From Saccharothrix longispora (GTDB lineage Bacteria > Actinomycetota > Actinomycetes > Mycobacteriales > Pseudonocardiaceae), in contig NZ_NSDM01000026.1 in the NCBI RefSeq assembly GCF_030852425.1, forward strand, positions 1 to 57,969: a stretch of 57,969 nt of DNA. The letters run 5' to 3'. The notes beneath the pieces were generated by a model. It was given only the letters and a program-made list of their open reading frames with translations, searched no databases and had not been told where the DNA came from. Both the position numbers and the translations under genes were made by a program. Positions 8,965 through 17,054 of this stretch are shown piece by piece (the stretch's first letter is position 1; the number at the start of each line of letters is the position of its first letter).

Positions 8965-9365
8965 GGCTCTGTGATCGACCGGTCCGGTCGTGGTGGGGCG
9001 AGTTGCAGGGCTTGGTGTGGTCGACGGTGGTTGTAGCGGTTCGCGTAGCGCTGCAGTACCGCTCGCAGGTGGTGCTCGTCGGGGATGGGCAGGTGGTCGG
9101 CGACTTCTCGCCTGACGGTGCGGGGTGCCGGCTTGTTGCGTTGTCCAAGGACCGTCCGGGTGCGTGGCGGTGTCGAGGATGTACACGTAGCGTGTGGCGA
9201 CCTCCACCACGAAGAAACGTGGACGCGTTTGAGGGTGACGGCGCAGTCGACGTGGAAGAAGTCACAGGTCAACAAGCCCGCAGCCCGTGCGCCGTGTTCG
9301 TGGTCGCAGGCCGACATGCCGGCGGCCTGGGTGTGGAGGAGCTCTCGGGTCGCCTTGTGCAGCCG
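8965..9365 (-). pseudogene. Degenerate integrase-core transposase
   Basis: Pieces of an integrase-catalytic-domain (rve) transposase are spread over two minus-strand frames. One frame gives LLTCDFFHVDCAVTLKRVHV. The next segment, FFVVEVATRYVYILDTATHP followed by GPWTTQQ, is in another frame. The tail VRREVADHLPIP, HHLRAVLQRYANRYNHRRPH and QALQLAPPRP returns to the first. The middle of the catalytic core between TTQQ and the tail is deleted. Upstream near 9300-9365 TRELLHTQAAGMSACD resembles the entry to the domain a second time. The order matches IS481/IS3-like actinobacterial transposases. It cannot be active. Confidence 0.75.
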
Positions 9366-9646
9366 GGGACACGATCACCCGGCCGTGCTCTCAAGCGGAG
9401 TCCGCGCCTCCTCTGCCGGCGGCGATGACGTTCGGGTGGTGCAGGAGCATCAGTGGGTACCACGGCATTCGGGTCTGCGTGCAGCGAAGTGCTCGTACGG
9501 GGCGGGCGCTCGGCCTAGCATCCCACCGTGCCGTCAATGCCTAACCGGATGTCGGGCGTGATGGTTGGTTGGCACCATGCGGCGTGTCCCAGTCGCGCTG
9601 TTCCGACCGGCCTTTCCTTCGTGGGGCGGCTCTCAGGAGGTCAGCT

Positions 9647-10786
9647 GTGGTCAATGGTTTAGCTCGAGCGCTCCGCCGATCCACCGGCATCGCCGCAGGG
9701 GTCTGTCTGGTACTCGGTGTTACTCCCGGCGGGATCGCTGCCGGACAACCGGTTCGCCCGACCGAGCGCATCGTCGCCGCCGATCCGGCGGATGAGTCGC
9801 AGGACTTCCGGTTCCCTGGCGCGGACACCATCGCCCTGCACGACGGGTCCGACAAGTACATCACTTACGGCGCCAGTCAGCATGGTCGCGGGATGCCCTA
9901 CTCGGTGCATGGGGCGGGCAACCACGTGGGCACCTCACCGGTCATCACCGGTGACTCGATGCCCAATGGCGGCGGGGCGTGGGTGGACGACACCAGGGGT
10001 TTGTGGGCCCCGGCCGCGTTCTACCACGTCAAGAACGGCGTTGGTCGCTACTACCTGTTCTACACCGCCACCAAGAAGGGTGGCGAGGACCAGCACTGCG
10101 TGGGCGTGGCCTCCTCCACCAGTCCTTTTTCCGGCTTTCGCGCCGAGGCCACGCCGATCGTGTGCCCGCTGACCAACAGGTGGGCGATCGACGCCGACGT
10201 CGTCCGCGGGCCGGAAGGCGCGATCTGGATGACCTGGCGCGACGGCCAGCGAGCGGAGGGCGGGGAGTCGGCGTTGTCGGTGATGATGCTGTCGTTCAAC
10301 AACGACGGCACCGTTGACCGTGCCACCGAGCCGGTGGTCATCCTGCGTAGCGACAACCTCGCCTGGGCCAAGTACCGCGAGGGCGCCGGCGTGACGGTGA
10401 TCGAGAACCCCAGCCTCTTCCACCGCAACAACGCCTGGTACGTGTTCTACTCCGGCAACAACTGGCGGACCAACTACTACGCCACCGGTATCGCCTACTG
10501 CGGTCCGCGCATCGACGACGGGCTGTGCTCGCAGGTGCCAGGTCCCCGTAGGGCGTGGTTCTCCTACGCCGGGCCGGAAGACCACCTGCCCGACGACCTG
10601 CGGCTGCGCGGCTTGCCGGGCAACAAGCGCGGTCCCGGTGCGATGGACGTCTACCGGGCGCGGGACGGGCAGCCATGGGTGACCTGGAACTACCTGTCCG
10701 AGGAAGGTGGCCGCAAGAGCCGCACGGGCAAGCTGTTCATCACCGGCAGTGGCGCCGACGTCGACTTCGAGGTGCGGCTGCCGTAG
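9647..10786 (+). CDS. Secreted GH43-like five-bladed beta-propeller protein
   Basis: 379 aa from GTG 9647, chosen because AGGAGG stands six bases upstream; the frame is open further upstream without such a site. A signal peptide spans about residues 1-33 (STGIAAGVCLVLGV core). The mature protein shows the fold pattern of GH43/arabinanase-like propellers: HDGSDKYITYGASQ, GLWAPAAFYHVKNGVGRYYL with FYTATKKGG, RWAIDADVVRGPEGAIWMTW, and IENPSLFHRNNAWYVFYSG. The acidic residues in WAPAAFY (no acid), AIDADV and ENPSLF sit in the usual blade positions, but the catalytic set could not be fixed by eye. Probably an extracellular arabinan- or xylan-active enzyme, or a propeller lectin. Confidence 0.75.
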   Translation: MVNGLARALRRSTGIAAGVCLVLGVTPGGIAAGQPVRPTERIVAADPADESQDFRFPGADTIALHDGSDKYITYGASQHGRGMPYSVHGAGNHVGTSPVITGDSMPNGGGAWVDDTRGLWAPAAFYHVKNGVGRYYLFYTATKKGGEDQHCVGVASSTSPFSGFRAEATPIVCPLTNRWAIDADVVRGPEGAIWMTWRDGQRAEGGESALSVMMLSFNNDGTVDRATEPVVILRSDNLAWAKYREGAGVTVIENPSLFHRNNAWYVFYSGNNWRTNYYATGIAYCGPRIDDGLCSQVPGPRRAWFSYAGPEDHLPDDLRLRGLPGNKRGPGAMDVYRARDGQPWVTWNYLSEEGGRKSRTGKLFITGSGADVDFEVRLP

Positions 10787-10808
10787 CACCCGTTGCAGTG
10801 CCCTGTTC

Positions 10809-10855
10809 GGACTGTCCGGTTCGCACGCGCTCGGATCGTGCGAACCGGACAGTCC
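10809..10855. terminator. Bidirectional hairpin between convergent genes
   Basis: A perfect 18-bp stem, 10809-10826 against 10838-10855, with an 11-base loop. It lies between the stops of the GH43-like gene (+) and the EEP-fold gene (-), so it probably terminates both. Confidence 0.85.
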
Positions 10856-10877
10856 CGGGGGCTCTGCCCCGATCGGA

Positions 10878-11618
10878 TCAGAAGGTGGCGTACACCAGGT
10901 AGGCGTGGTGGTCGGAACCCCACCGGGGCTGGCGGTGAACCTGCGTGTGCGAGATGTTCGACGGCGCGTACACGTGGTCGAGGGGCACTTCGCCGCCGCC
11001 CACCAACGGCACGTACCTGATCGGCGCCGGCATGCCCATCGCCCGGTGCCGGTTGAAGTCGCCGACCACGAAGATCGGCGTTGCCGGGTGGTTCTGCCGC
11101 ATCTCCGCCACCTTGTCGCGCAGGACCTCGTAGTGCCGGTTCCACCGGGCCTGGCGTTCCGGGTGAGCGCCCCATGCGCCGGAGATGAAGTGCGTGTTCA
11201 CCACGATGAAGCGCTTGTCCGTGCCACGCAGTTCCAGGATGACCCAGTTCACGTAGCGCGCCGGGGTCACCCCCGCCTCCCCTCCATGGGTGAGGATGCT
11301 GCCCGAGTTCGCCAACTGGAACCTTTCCACCCGCCAGGAGATGGGCACCGCTTTGGCCGGCTCGGCCGCAGGGAAGAACGTGTCGTACTCGGCGCCCAAC
11401 CGGTTGTTGAGCTTGGTGCGGTCTTCCGGCTCGTTCACCTCCTGCCACCCGATGACGCCGGCGAAGGGCTCGAAGCTCGCCGCGCCGCGGAAGGTGTTGT
11501 GGGTACCGATGGAGATCGTGTCGAGCGCCACCGTGCCCGACTCGGCAGAGGCTGGTGCCCCGACCGTCAGTACGGTCAGGGCGGCGATCACGGCGGTGAC
11601 CGACCTGGTGAGTTTCAC
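10878..11618 (-). CDS. Secreted endonuclease/exonuclease/phosphatase-family protein
   Basis: 246 aa from GTG 11618 with AGGGGAA upstream. Residues 1-25 are a signal peptide (VTAVIAALTVLTVGAPASA). The EEP fold is recognised by its metal and catalytic motifs in order: SIGTHNTF, VIGWQEVNE (metal-binding Glu), VVNTHFISG, FVVGDFNRH (catalytic Asp and Asn), PLDHVYAPS and SDHHAYLVY (catalytic His). All key residues are present, so a metal-dependent phosphodiesterase, nuclease or sphingomyelinase-like activity outside the cell is expected. The substrate cannot be told. Confidence 0.88.
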   Translation of the reverse strand: MKLTRSVTAVIAALTVLTVGAPASAESGTVALDTISIGTHNTFRGAASFEPFAGVIGWQEVNEPEDRTKLNNRLGAEYDTFFPAAEPAKAVPISWRVERFQLANSGSILTHGGEAGVTPARYVNWVILELRGTDKRFIVVNTHFISGAWGAHPERQARWNRHYEVLRDKVAEMRQNHPATPIFVVGDFNRHRAMGMPAPIRYVPLVGGGEVPLDHVYAPSNISHTQVHRQPRWGSDHHAYLVYATF

Positions 11619-11955
11619 GGCGTTCCCCTCTGGGCGGATGTCGGTAAACTACCACCCAAAGTGATTGCGACCGTGTGAACAAGGACCAAAAGCAGTATCC
11701 TGAGTCGACCACGTCCGGCGAGAGGTCGGTCCTTGAAGCGATCTTGCCGGGGAGGTTCACAAGGCCGACCTGATCCACATGTCGCCTACGCATCCGGCCC
11801 GGGTGGCTGCGGCCCTGCGGGGTGTAGAAGTCGACAATGTGGTGTGATCTGTGGATGGGGCGGTTGCGAGTTCGGCCTCGTTTCCAAGCCGACAAGTAGA
11901 GCAAGTGCCGCGTCTCGGAACGTCCACCCGGTGATCATATCGGCCGTAATAGTGC

Positions 11956-11983
11956 GGTGTCGGTGTCGGTGTCGGTGTCGGTG
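11956..11983. repeat. GGTGTC hexanucleotide tandem repeat
   Basis: Four complete GGTGTC units and a partial fifth. On the minus strand this falls in the frame that continues from the transposase OrfA relic and would encode alternating Arg-His. It looks like slippage-prone simple sequence in decayed DNA. Confidence 0.8.
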
Positions 11984-11999
11984 GCATAGCGGCAGTCCG

Positions 12000-12161
12000 G
12001 CCAGTCGGGGGCGCTGCACGTCGCCGAGCCGGGTCCAGTTGCGCAGCGTCTCATGGTTGACACCCAGGTCATCGGCCACAGACTTGATCGTCACGCCAAT
12101 CGGACGGGTAAAGCGCGACCGCCTCAGCCCGGAACTCCGACGGGTACTACTTCACCACCAT
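12000..12161 (-). pseudogene. IS3-family OrfA remnant
   Basis: From ATG 12161 the minus strand reads MVVK, a TAG stop, then YPSEFRAEAVALYPSD. A frameshift then gives VTIKSVADDLGVNHETLRNW. These are the start and the helix-turn-helix of IS3-type OrfA transposase subunits. One nonsense codon and one frameshift disable it, and the downstream OrfB is not found. The region from 11620 to 12000 on its 3' side shows no other credible gene apart from a possible open frame near 11750-11840 (+). Confidence 0.7.
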
Positions 12162-12168
12162 CTGAACA

Positions 12169-12191
12169 GGCCCCTGGGACCACCAGGGGCC
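12169..12191. repeat. 9-bp hairpin next to the OrfA relic
   Basis: GGCCCCTGG at 12169-12177 is mirrored at 12183-12191 around a 5-base loop. It lies 8 bases outside the relic start codon and could be a terminator or part of an insertion-sequence end. The other end was not found. Confidence 0.5.
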
Positions 12192-12489
12192 AAGTGTGCC
12201 CGGTGTCCAACATCCGGAGGCGAGGCTCACCCTCGGAGTATCCATTCCGCCAACCGGGTGACGTTATTGCTCCGGTCGATGCGCTGAAGGTCGCCGTAGG
12301 CCCGAAACGGGTCGTGTCGGTTTCTTCGAAGGAACAGTTACGCCCACCCGGTGGCCGAACTGCCTGTGCCATGACTTCGCTTCAGTGCCTCCTGTAGATC
12401 ACTGTTCGCTTGTCGGAAACAGTGGTACCGATACTGGATTCATTCGTATAGGGTCGTGATCCGGACATCACGCGAACGGATGGGGAGAG

Positions 12490-12861
12490 ATGAAATTCGG
12501 TTTCCGATCGGCCGGTCCTGTACTCGGTGCCCTGCTCATGGCTGTGGGGGTATCCCTGGGGGGTGGCACCCCGGCGAGCGCGGCCCCGGTGGACTGCACC
12601 GGTTCGGTCGACCACTACGACAACACCGGCCTCCGGAGGTGGATCGCGGATGGGCAGGCCGTCCGCTCAGGTCCCCGGGCGGACTGCTCCGTTCGCTTCC
12701 GCGGGCCGGTGGAGGTCGACGTGGACTGCTGGATGGAGAACAGTCTCGGGGCCACGTGGTGGTTCGTGCAGAGCAGGCTGGGACAGGGATGGGCTTACGA
12801 GGGGAACTTCGGTTCACCCCCTCCCCGGCACGCCCACGCCTGGTGCTTCGCTCCGGACTAA
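12490..12861 (+). CDS. Small secreted SH3-like protein
   Basis: 123 aa, start ATG 12490 with GGGGAGAG seven bases upstream. Residues 1-32 are a signal peptide ending PASAAP. The remaining 90 residues hold four cysteines (VDCTGSVD, ADCSVRF, VDCWMENSLG, AWCFAPD), enough for two disulfides. The run WWFVQSRLGQGWAYEGNF resembles bacterial SH3-like modules in small actinobacterial secreted proteins (tryptophan pair, then G-W-x-Y). No catalytic motif. Likely a wall-associated or secreted binding protein. Confidence 0.7.
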   Translation: MKFGFRSAGPVLGALLMAVGVSLGGGTPASAAPVDCTGSVDHYDNTGLRRWIADGQAVRSGPRADCSVRFRGPVEVDVDCWMENSLGATWWFVQSRLGQGWAYEGNFGSPPPRHAHAWCFAPD

Positions 12862-13105
12862 CCATCTTTGAGCCATTTCATCGTGACGTCGCAGGTCACG
12901 GCGCAGGCTGAGCAGTGGGGGCGCGGTGGGTGAGGCTCCCGGTAAGACAGCAGTCGATCAAGATCCGATGCCCCGACCTGGGGCCTCGCCGTGCTGTCCT
13001 CCCCTGCCGCGATTCCGCTGTCCGACCACACGCTGGTCCGTCCGGCCGATCCCATTCGCGCGGAGCGTGCGCGGCGCCGGTGCGGCCGCGGTTGCCGGCG
13101 GTCCA

Positions 13106-13255
13106 GGACCACCCCCGCTCGCGCGGGGAAGACGCAGGGCACCGCGGAGGCCAAGGGCGAGCTGGTGGACCACCTCCGCTCGCGCGGGGAAGACCCACCT
13201 GGTCGGCCTCGACGGCTCGGTGCGCGAGGACCACCTCCGCTCGCGCGGGGAAGAC
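13106..13255 (-). CRISPR. Three-repeat CRISPR array, type I-E style repeat
   Basis: Repeats of 28 bases lie at 13106-13133, 13167-13194 and 13228-13255, separated by two unrelated 33-base spacers, an exact 61-base period. The repeat read on the minus strand (starting GTCTTCCCCGCGCGAGCGG) has the CCCCGCGCGAGCGG stem-loop typical of actinobacterial type I-E repeats. The leftmost copy differs by one base from the other two and has the perfect 6-bp stem. No cas gene is present in the window, so the array is an orphan or served from elsewhere. Transcription is assigned to the minus strand only from the repeat orientation. The flanks 12862-13105 show no gene. Confidence 0.9.
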
Positions 13256-13482
13256 ACTTCTTGACCAGCGACTTTACATGCCGAGGTGCGCAATCTCATT
13301 CGGTTCGCCTTGGTCTCGGATATGACGCCTGCACGGTCGAGGTAGCGACGTCGCCGAGTTCATACAACAGTGTCGTGTCCTGTTCGACCACACGCAGCGC
13401 GGCGACCATCCTGTCGGCCAGCACCGGCTTCACCTTCAGCCGCGACTGGGCCACGGTGTGGAACGAGGCGGAGAGGATCTCG
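13256..13482. other. Degenerate stretch between CRISPR array and next gene
   Basis: On the minus strand a 60-codon frame (about 13290-13500) reads RIRLDHDEILSASFHTVAQ then LLYELGDVATSTVQAS with protein-like composition and a stop, but no family was recognised and no start with a ribosome site was found. It may be the displaced end of a gene. Confidence 0.35.
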
Positions 13483-14487
13483 TCATGGTCGAGCCTGATG
13501 CGGCCACATCCCCAGGGCGCAGAACGCCCCCGTCGAAGCCGTCGAGTGTGACAAGCTGCCGGAGCTGCCGGTGATCAACGGCTCGCCGGCGGGGACGTCG
13601 ACCTCGAACCACACCCGCCCGGGGTGCCGGCGGGCCTGGAGCCACGTGCCGTCGGGCTGCCGGGCGGCCCGGACCCGCTCGATCGCGGCGGCCATGCGCG
13701 GGTCCGGCGGTGTGCCGTCGAGGAGGGCGGCCCGGCGGAAGTGCTCGGCCGCGTTGAGCACGCTGCAGTACCAGCGGAACGGGTAGGCGAAGCGGTCCAC
13801 CCACGGCGCCACCGGTTCGCCCGTCGACAGCCGGCGGAACAGCCCGCGCCGCAGCAGGTACTCCTCGCCCGCGCGCCGGGCGGCGTGCGTCGCGTCCGTG
13901 CCCCCGGTCGCGGCGTCGTGGGCGAGCAGCCCCGTGAGGGAGTTGAGCGTCGAGTGGAACGACGATCGCCTGGAGCCCTCGACCCACGCGCGGTTCCAGC
14001 CGCCGTCGGGCAGTCGGTGCTCGACGAACCAGTCGACGACGCCGGTGACGTCGGCGCCGAGCCACAGGCCGTTCCCCACCGTCCAGGCGTTGATGCAGCA
14101 GTCGACCTCACCACCCCAGTACGGGAGGTCGTCGTACTCCCAGCGGCAGTGCTCGGCGAGCAGTTCGGCCGTGCGGCGCTCGCGCAGGGCCGCTGCGTCC
14201 AGACCCCACTCGCGCAGCGAGTTCAGCGACCACGTCGTCGCGGTCCAGGGCTGCCCCTCGGTCTCCGCCGCACCGAACTCGAAGCCCGCGGGGAAGTACG
14301 CGCCGCCGGCCCACCGGCCGTCGGGGTCCTGGAGGGCGAGCAGTCGCGCGCCGAAGCCCTCGGTCGCGACCAGGGCCCGGGTCGCCTCCCAGACCTCGGG
14401 CGGTTCACCCGCGAGGTCGCGCTCGACCTGCCGGCGCAGCGCCGGGTCGGAGTCGAGGAGCCACGCGAGCACGTCCTCGGTCACCAT
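13483..14487 (-). CDS. Prenyltransferase/squalene-cyclase-repeat protein with altered C-terminus
   Basis: 334 aa from ATG 14487. The sequence shows the alpha/alpha-barrel repeats of the terpenoid-cyclase superfamily: LLALQDPDGRWAGGAYFPAG, TATTWSLNSLREWGLD, VDCCINAWTVGNGLWLG, HRLPDGGWNRAWVEGSRRSS and ERVRAARQPDGTWLQARR. Each D-G-x-W is a QW-like motif. There is no DxDD motif, so cyclase activity is not implied; such cytosolic proteins are of unknown role. After VWFEVDVPAGEP the sequence turns into low-quality GSSGSLSHSTASTGAFCAL, where relatives end with a W-rich helix. A frameshift or replacement of the last residues near 13560 is likely; the CRISPR array is 230 bases away. Confidence 0.7.
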   Translation of the reverse strand: MVTEDVLAWLLDSDPALRRQVERDLAGEPPEVWEATRALVATEGFGARLLALQDPDGRWAGGAYFPAGFEFGAAETEGQPWTATTWSLNSLREWGLDAAALRERRTAELLAEHCRWEYDDLPYWGGEVDCCINAWTVGNGLWLGADVTGVVDWFVEHRLPDGGWNRAWVEGSRRSSFHSTLNSLTGLLAHDAATGGTDATHAARRAGEEYLLRRGLFRRLSTGEPVAPWVDRFAYPFRWYCSVLNAAEHFRRAALLDGTPPDPRMAAAIERVRAARQPDGTWLQARRHPGRVWFEVDVPAGEPLITGSSGSLSHSTASTGAFCALGMWPHQARP

Positions 14488-14666
14488 GGCGCGACCTTGG
14501 TGGGGCTTCGCCAGGTCGGTTGAGGGTGGCCTGTGGTGGTGTGGCCTTCGTGCGGCGTGACGCCGGAGGAGATGGCCGAGCGCCTCGGCGGTCGACGACA
14601 CGACTTCCGGGGGCGGACCTCCTCGCCCGAGTCGGCGCTGGACTGGAGGTCGTTCCGCCGCGGTGT

Positions 14667-15731
14667 TCAGGTGAGCTGTTCGCGCGATCCGGGGAAGGGG
14701 TCGGCGAACCGCAGTTCGGCCGCCAGTGCGCACTCCTCGTCGGTGAGCAGCGCTTCCCGCAGGGCGGAGGCGACCACCTCGGGCGAGGAGCGGTGCGAGA
14801 CGACCACCAGTTCCTGGGCGCGGTCGCCCGTGCGCGGGTCCCAGCCCGTCGCGGTGGTCCGCGGCCGGTCGTCCACCGCGGCCGGCCACGGGCCCGCTTC
14901 CCCGATCCGCAGCGACCTGCCCGCCGCTTCCAGCCACAGGGCGGTGTCGTGGCGGCTCGCCAACCGGACCCGGCCCCGGATGCGGACGGCGCCGCGGCAG
15001 AGTGCGACGAGGACCCGCTCCAGGCGCGCGGGGTGGAAGGCGCGTCGGGCGGTGAAGTGCACGAGGTGGACCCCGTGGGCCGGTTCGCGGGGCGGTTCGC
15101 CGTGGAGCACGGGACCGAAGGTGTCGTCCACCTCGCCCCGTCGCGAGTCGGCGGGGATGGCGGCCAGCAGTGCCGGGACGTCCAGGTGGGCCAGTTCCTG
15201 CCGCGCGGCGGTCGGGTTGAGCCGGTCGAGGACCGCGGTGACCCGCTCGTCCTCCGGTCCGGTGAGCACCAGCGCGTCGGCGAACTCGGCCTGGCCCACG
15301 ACCAGTTGCGCCACGGTGCGGTCGTCACCGGGGGCGGCGCCCAGGCCGCGGTCGGCGAGGAGTTCGCCGCCGGTCGCGTCGGACAGCCACGTGGCCCGGT
15401 CGACGACGGTCACGACGGCGGTGACGCGGATCGGCTCGTCCGTCAGCGCGAGGCACACCGCCTCGGGTTCCAGTGCCGGGTCCAGGTGCACCACCACCGG
15501 TCCGTCCAGGCTCCGCAGCAGCGGCAGCAGGTCGTGACGCATCGTGCACGACACGCAGCCGTGCTCCAGGTGCAACTCGGTCAACAGGCCGTCGACCCAG
15601 CGGCGCACGACGCCGTCGGACAACCGGCGCAGGTCGTGGCGGACCAGTACCGCGCCCGGCAGCGCGTGCCACACCTCCTCCGCCACGACGTGCTCTTCCG
15701 ACCCGGTGACGAGAACGACGGAGGTACCCAT
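14667..15731 (-). CDS. CobW-like protein lacking GTPase motifs
   Basis: 354 aa from ATG 15731. It aligns by eye with the CobW/ZNG1-type GTPase at 17055-18215: HGCVSCTMRHDL corresponds to the metal-binding GCICCTLREDL, VTAVVTVVDRATWL to VTVVDASTFM, and a CobW C-terminal domain (VHLVHFTARRAFHPARL, LASRHDTALWLEAAGRSLRI) is present. The Walker A of the intact protein (GFLGAGKTT) is VTGSEEHVVAEE here and the NKTD specificity motif is LTGPED. GTP binding is therefore unlikely, while the Cys-x-x-Cys site is kept. A Zur/Fur-type operator lies 15 bases upstream of the start, so it should be induced in metal shortage. Possibly a zinc-binding decoy, scaffold or regulator of the active GTPase. Confidence 0.85.
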   Translation of the reverse strand: MGTSVVLVTGSEEHVVAEEVWHALPGAVLVRHDLRRLSDGVVRRWVDGLLTELHLEHGCVSCTMRHDLLPLLRSLDGPVVVHLDPALEPEAVCLALTDEPIRVTAVVTVVDRATWLSDATGGELLADRGLGAAPGDDRTVAQLVVGQAEFADALVLTGPEDERVTAVLDRLNPTAARQELAHLDVPALLAAIPADSRRGEVDDTFGPVLHGEPPREPAHGVHLVHFTARRAFHPARLERVLVALCRGAVRIRGRVRLASRHDTALWLEAAGRSLRIGEAGPWPAAVDDRPRTTATGWDPRTGDRAQELVVVSHRSSPEVVASALREALLTDEECALAAELRFADPFPGSREQLT

Positions 15732-15745
15732 GCGGGCACTGTAAA

Positions 15746-15760
15746 TGAAAACCATTATCA
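15746..15760. promoter_or_regulatory. Zur/Fur-type operator A
   Basis: TGAAAACCATTATCA, an imperfect 7-1-7 inverted repeat close to the Gram-positive Zur consensus TGAAAATGATTTTCA. It lies 15 bases before the CobW-like start (-) and about 160 bases before the histidine-rich gene (+), so it may control both. Confidence 0.7.
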
Positions 15761-15917
15761 ATACAATGGCGACTGGTCGAGGGTGGTGCCGGCATTCGGG
15801 TGAGCGTGCGACATGCGGCATACATGCGCATGACCTAATGTGTTGTTGCGCTCGGTCACGAGCACTGAGACGTTCGGGCGCTTTTGACGCCCCGGCGGTA
15901 CCGAAAGGCGGAACCCC

Positions 15918-16214
15918 ATGACCACCGCACACCTGGAGCACACCGACCACGACCACGTGCACGGCGAGGGCTGCGGCCACGTGGCCCTGCCGCACGAGGG
16001 CCACGTCGACTACGTGCACGACGGCCACCTCCACCGGGGGCACGACGGGCACTTCGACGAGTGCGAGCCGGCCGACCACGGCGCCCACGACGACCACGAC
16101 CACGCGCACGGCGAGGGGTGCGGCCACGTCGCGGTCCCGCACCGCGACCACGTCGACTACCTGCACGACGGCCACCGCCACGCCGTCCACGGTGAGCACT
16201 ACGACGAGCACTGA
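15918..16214 (+). CDS. Histidine-rich metal-binding protein with internal duplication
   Basis: 98 aa from ATG 15918, with AAAGGCGG upstream. About 27 residues are histidine, with many Asp/Glu and three cysteines. Two halves are copies: HDHVHGEGCGHVALPH and HVDYVHDGHLHRGHDGHFDE, then HDHAHGEGCGHVAVPH and HVDYLHDGHRHAVHGEHYDE. There is no signal peptide or membrane segment, although relatives are sometimes misnamed zinc transporter permease. It should bind several zinc (or nickel) ions in the cytosol, as a buffer or chaperone. It stands opposite the GTPase-dead CobW-like gene with a shared operator. Confidence 0.88.
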   Translation: MTTAHLEHTDHDHVHGEGCGHVALPHEGHVDYVHDGHLHRGHDGHFDECEPADHGAHDDHDHAHGEGCGHVAVPHRDHVDYLHDGHRHAVHGEHYDEH

Positions 16215-16274
16215 CCCGCGGTCGCGGTCCCGCCCGCCGGGCCGCCGGACGGCTGTCCCGCGGTGCGGCCGTCC

Positions 16275-17023
16275 TCACGTCGCCGGGCCGCCGGTCGGTC
16301 CCGGGTGCGGGCGGGCCCGGTCGACCCTGGCGGCGAGTTCCCCCAGGACCACGTCGCGCACGTTCCCGGGCAGTGGTGCGGGCACGTCGACCAGTGCGCT
16401 GCGGCTGGTGACGCCGGTCGGTCCGGCGTCCGTCAGCAGGTCGGGCCAGCCCCCGGTCCGGCGCACCCGACCGGGTCGGGCCTCGGACCAGGCGGTGAAC
16501 CAGCGGTTGTGCGCCTCGTCGAGGCGCACCTCCAACCCGGGGCGCCCGACGCCCACGTCCCAGGACAGGCACCGCGCGGGCAGCCCGCCCTCGACGAGGC
16601 AGAGGGTGCCGCCCGGGCGCAGCAGGCCGGCGAGGCCCGCCACCGCCGCGCCCCGGTCCCCTCGTGTGGTGCACGCAGGCGGCCGACCACACCGCGCGCA
16701 CCGCCTCCTCCAACAGGGGCGGACCGTCGTCCAGGTCGTGCAGGACCGGCCGAACGCGGTCCCGCACGCCTGCTTCCCGCGCCGAGCGGAGCACCGCGTC
16801 GAGCACGGCCGGGTCGTTGTCCACGGCGTAGACCCGGCCGGTGTCCCCGACCGCGCGCGACGGTGACCGCGCCCGCGCCCGGCCCGACATCCGCGACGAC
16901 GTCGCCCGGGCGGACGCGCAGCGGTGCCAGGAGGGACGAGTGGGCGGCCAGGAAGACCGCCTCGGCCGCCCCCGGTTCCCGTGTGGATGTTCCGGTGCCG
17001 TCACGTGGAGCGGTCGTGGTCAT
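16275..17023 (-). pseudogene. SAM-dependent methyltransferase with two frameshifts
   Basis: A class I methyltransferase can be followed through three frames. From ATG 17023: FLAAHSSLLAPLRV and VVADVGPGAGAVTVA (SAM-binding motif I). A shift near 16855 leads to VGDTGRVYAVDNDPAVLDAV and HDLDDGPPLLEEAVRAVWSA (motifs II and post II). A second shift near 16650 leads to VAGLAGLLRPGGTLCLVEGG and on to the stop at 16275. Each shift is repaired by adding or removing one or two bases, so sequencing error is possible. Total intact length would be about 248 aa. It lies between the histidine-rich gene and the GTPase, on the same strand as the GTPase and just downstream of it. Confidence 0.7.
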
Positions 17024-17054
17024 CGTCGCCGTCCTGGTCCCCGGTGTCGTCCGG

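Noticed and set aside
11620..11990. Open frames around the region between the EEP gene and the OrfA relic
   Set aside because: No start with a ribosome site, a hexanucleotide repeat inside one of them and unnatural composition; probably decayed DNA.
15856..17004. Arg-rich 382-codon minus-strand frame as a real gene
   Set aside because: Only its middle part shows methyltransferase sequence; the flanks are shadows of neighbouring frames, so it is treated as one segment of the frameshifted gene.
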